Source: Penelope pileata (Eukaryota; Chordata; Aves; Galliformes; Cracidae). Taken from it: a stretch of 64,000 nucleotides of DNA. The translations under genes were made by a program, and so were the position numbers. Under the pieces are notes generated by a model. That model worked only from the letters and a program-made list of their open reading frames with translations, did no database searches and was not told the origin of the DNA. The stretch is from the NCBI GenBank assembly GCA_013396635.1, contig WBMW01003126.1:356009-420008 (forward strand), in the 5' to 3' direction. The first letter of the stretch is position 1. The number at the start of each line of letters is the position of its first letter. This document shows, in pieces, positions 60,981 through 64,000 of this stretch.

Positions 60981-63900
60981 CTACGAAGAGAAGGGAAAAC
61001 AAGGTCAGCTCCTGGCTCAGCAAAGAGAGGAGCGGGTGGGTGCTCAGGCTGAGCTCTGCCTGGAGGAGGGGACCACCTGCACCCAGCAGCACCCTCGAGC
61101 CCAGCTGGGTCCTGCTCCCCAAAGCGTATGGATCCCCACTCACTGCAGAGACACCACACAGGGATGGCCACTGCCCGCGTGTGTCCCTCCACGGTGCGTC
61201 CCCAAGCTCCAGCGCTTGGGCAGGAGCTGTGCAAGGCGTCAGGGGGAAGAAGGACAGACCCCCATGGAACTGCCAGAGCCACCAGGGGTGGCCAACAGCT
61301 CCAGCCCCACAGCAGAGCTCCCAGCCAGGAGATGAGCACATCACTGCGTTCATCACCCCCAGAACCCTCGGTGCGTCCCAGCCCAGTGTGGCACGCACCA
61401 GAGGGAGCACTGCCAGGCTCCAGTGTGGCTGCGGGGACACCAGCACTTCCCAGCAGACAAGGACGATGCTGGAAAGGAGCGCACCCGTGGGAGGGCAGGT
61501 TCTCCTTCCCCTGGGCAGCCCTCAGGCCTGTTCCGAGCAGCATGATTGCACAACTCGGGAGTCTGGGGACTATTTTGGGCCAGGGCAGGCGAGAGGGCTG
61601 GGGCTGAGCTGGGCAGCACACACAGAGCCCCAGCAGATGCGAGCTGCCCTCAGCCCTCGCTGTTGTGAAACGCAGGAACAGGCCAGGGCGTGAGCAGCTC
61701 TGCTGCTGAGAACAGCCCCAGCACCATTTCTCAACACCAAGACCTTCCCCTCTGCAGCCTCACCCCTCGGTTACAGCCCTGCTGAAGGGCCGGAGAAGGA
61801 AGGAGCGATGGTGAGTGATGGGGCAGCAGGCTGCAGGCCCAGCCCAAGCCCCTCTGCCTGTAATCTGCGCAGATCCTGCCCAGAACACACAGCCCAGAGC
61901 GGCCGGGAGCCACGCACGTCACTGCAAGTGAAGAATACCCCTTTGTGTTTGCAGCCTGGCCTATTTTCCCCTTTCCCCATCTGTTCCACATTCTCATTTA
62001 CTCCCTGACCTGCGGGTAGGAGTCACCCCTACTCCCCAAACCCCCACCCAGCAGCGGGCAGCATCCTGGCCCCCCAGCACAGGCTCAGCTCGAGGTGCTC
62101 CAGGGCATTCCCCAGCCCACCAGGAGGTTTTTGGACGTGGGTTTGCCGAGCTCAGCCCAGCTCCAGTCCCCAGTGGCTCCACAATGCCCCTAAAAGGAGC
62201 TGGGCAGTGAGTCAGGGTCAGGCTTCCTGCAGAACCCACAGCGATTCCCAGGCCAAGAACTAAGGGGAAATTGTCCCTGCAGGGTCTGCAGAACGAGCAG
62301 GAGTGGCCAAACCAGTGGCACATCCCTGGGTGCCCCCTCCCACGGGTATAAGTGTCCTCCAGGAGCCACAGCAGCCCTGCTCCCCAGGGGGACCACGCAG
62401 CAGCAGGACACAAGCAGGAAGGGAAAAGGAACTGCAGCCAGACCTGAAGCTGAACTTTGTGCTACATCTGAAAACATCTCGCCTGTATAACAAAGAGCCC
62501 CCACCCTGCTCCCCCCAGGCCCTGGCAGCAGGCCGGCAGCGCTGGCTCCATCCCAGCACGGGGATCACATGCAGGAGAGCAGGAGCAAGCTCCATCCACC
62601 AGCACCCATCCTTAGCAGCAGGGCTGGGGGAGCCAGGGGGCAGACTGAGCACATGGGCAGCACGGCCCTGGGTGGATGCTCTCCCAGCACAGGTGGGGTC
62701 AGCGTAACTGTGGTGCAGTTATCTCCACGCAATGGCACACAGAACCCAGAGGGTGCAGGTGATGGACCAACAGCTCTCCTGTCCCATCCCACCCATGGGG
62801 GTCCCTCCTGGGGCCTCTGCAGGAGCAGCTCCCACCAGCAGAGGATGGACAATGTCACACTGCCCCGTGTGCTCAGGGGTTCTGAGCCCAGGAGGGGATC
62901 TGAGGAGATGGAGCCTAAGGGCTTCGCAGCCATAGGTCCATAGCACAGCTGCACCAAGGGGACATTTGCTCAGGGAAAGCCCTCACCCTCCATCTCAGAG
63001 CAAAACGCTCACAGCACAATCCTGGTTTGCGGACAAAGGCACAGCTCCAAACACAGCTCTCTGCAGCAGGCACAGAGCAAACACCGTGTGTACACAGCGG
63101 CCTTTCAGTGCCTCCAAACCCTGCCCTGAAGAGCCACAGATGGGGAGGTTTGAGCTGGCTTCGCTGCCCACCTCCATCCCATCTCCATGGGCAGCGAGCG
63201 AGGCCCTTCCCACAGGGCATCACCTACAGCCGCTGCCTGGAGCTGCGGTCCCTTATCCCTGCCCTGCTCCATGCCAACCAGCTCAGGAGGCACATGGCTC
63301 TCTGTTATCAGTGAGATAAAGCACAGGGCACAAACCACACCAGGAGCCCACAGCACACCGTGCTGCAAGAGCAGAGGGAGGGAAGGGACCTTCTGCCCCC
63401 ACTCAGGGGTGGGGAACGACAGCTCCAGGCAACCAAGCCCCAGCAGTGACCACGATGGAACACGGGGGAAGAGCAGCAGCCCCACAGCTCGATAAGCCCC
63501 TGTCCACCCTCCCCTTCCCAGGGCCCTCAGCAGCACGAGCACTGCACAGGTCCCAAAGCCCAGGCACTGTAGCACAGTGCAGAACTGCAGCCAAGGCATC
63601 GGACAGCACACATACAGAATGCATCCCCAATAGGTGGCAGAAAAAAGTTATTTTTCAAAAAATACCTTAAGCTAATGATGGAAATTGGCTGCTCTTAATA
63701 AACTTGAGAACCTGGGAGAAGGGCAGCCCACGTGTAGGGACATGTGATGCTCCTGCAGGCAGCAAGCCCCAGAGCAGAGACCCTGCAGCACCCCCAGCTC
63801 CCCAGGGCAGCAGCCCCTGGGTGCCCACCCAGGAGCTCTCACGCTGGCAGCAGGCAGCTGGGGAGCCAACCACCCCTGCTCCCTTCTGTCACTGTAAGAT

Positions 63901-64000
63901 CACTTTCATTTCCATTAAGCCAACACGTAAGAAGGGGAAGAAACCCCATGGGTGTCATTTCTAGTGTAGTACTGTGACTCTGGTTTAAATTTCCCATGAG
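60981..64000 (-). other. CLCN7 intron 1 (3' part, runs off the window)
   Basis: At least 3.0 kb upstream of exon 2 with no CpG island and no exon encoding the expected N-terminal dileucine segment. Exon 1 and the promoter should lie beyond 64000. Nothing else was recognised in this stretch. Confidence 0.6.

Noticed and set aside
60981..64000. Search for CLCN7 exon 1 in the last 3 kb
   Set aside because: No CpG island and no frame with the expected N-terminal dileucine and arginine-rich segment ending in a donor of the right phase.
1..64000. CRISPR arrays, operons, tRNA or rRNA genes, riboswitches
   Set aside because: The window is vertebrate DNA; no direct-repeat/spacer structure, tRNA box A/B pair or rRNA sequence was recognised.

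Overview
The window looks like genomic DNA from a bird, probably a galliform close to chicken, and corresponds to part of chicken chromosome 14 (human 16p13.3 homologues). The evidence is vertebrate multi-exon genes with short, GC-rich introns, CpG-island promoters, pieces of the CR1 LINE typical of birds (one with the TCATAGAAT-type 3' octamer), and protein sequences that align with vertebrate RGS11, FAM234A, LUC7L, PERCC1 and CLCN7. No prokaryotic or viral gene was seen. Homology calls rest on remembered family sequences, not on a database search. Exon boundaries were read by hand from GT/AG sites and reading phase, and in each gene the phases close without a break.

Layout. 1-3682 (+): RGS11, 17 coding exons packed into 3.7 kb, with the first exon cut by the window start. 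3815-4980: intergenic, with a cluster of TAATC/GGATTA homeodomain sites. 4985-24300 (-): FAM234A (ITFG3), 11 coding exons plus a noncoding first exon in a CpG island at 23.7-24.4 kb; it converges on RGS11. 24360-42760 (-): LUC7L, exons 2-10 visible, first coding exon apparently lost in an 86-base assembly gap (42572-42657). 42791-43082: a 10-bp-period minisatellite. 44040-44400: a candidate gut enhancer and TATA promoter, followed by PERCC1 (+, two exons, coding 45369-46091). 46824-64000 (-): CLCN7, exons 2-25 visible, exon 1 beyond the right edge. One CLCN7 intron (57677-57977) has U12-type splice signals.

The genes are not one pathway. RGS11 is a Gbeta5-dependent GTPase activator for Gi/o, FAM234A a single-pass membrane protein with FG-GAP-like repeats, LUC7L a U1 snRNP-associated splicing factor, PERCC1 a gene needed for enteroendocrine function in mammals, and CLCN7 the lysosomal 2Cl-/H+ exchanger. 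The most interesting features concern arrangement and regulation: LUC7L points the opposite way relative to FAM234A compared with the human order as I remember it, LUC7L is joined to PERCC1/CLCN7 rather than to the alpha-globin cluster, the joint carries a decamer repeat, CCDC154 is absent from between PERCC1 and CLCN7, and the AT-richer block upstream of PERCC1 is a strong candidate for the avian form of the mammalian intestine-critical region.
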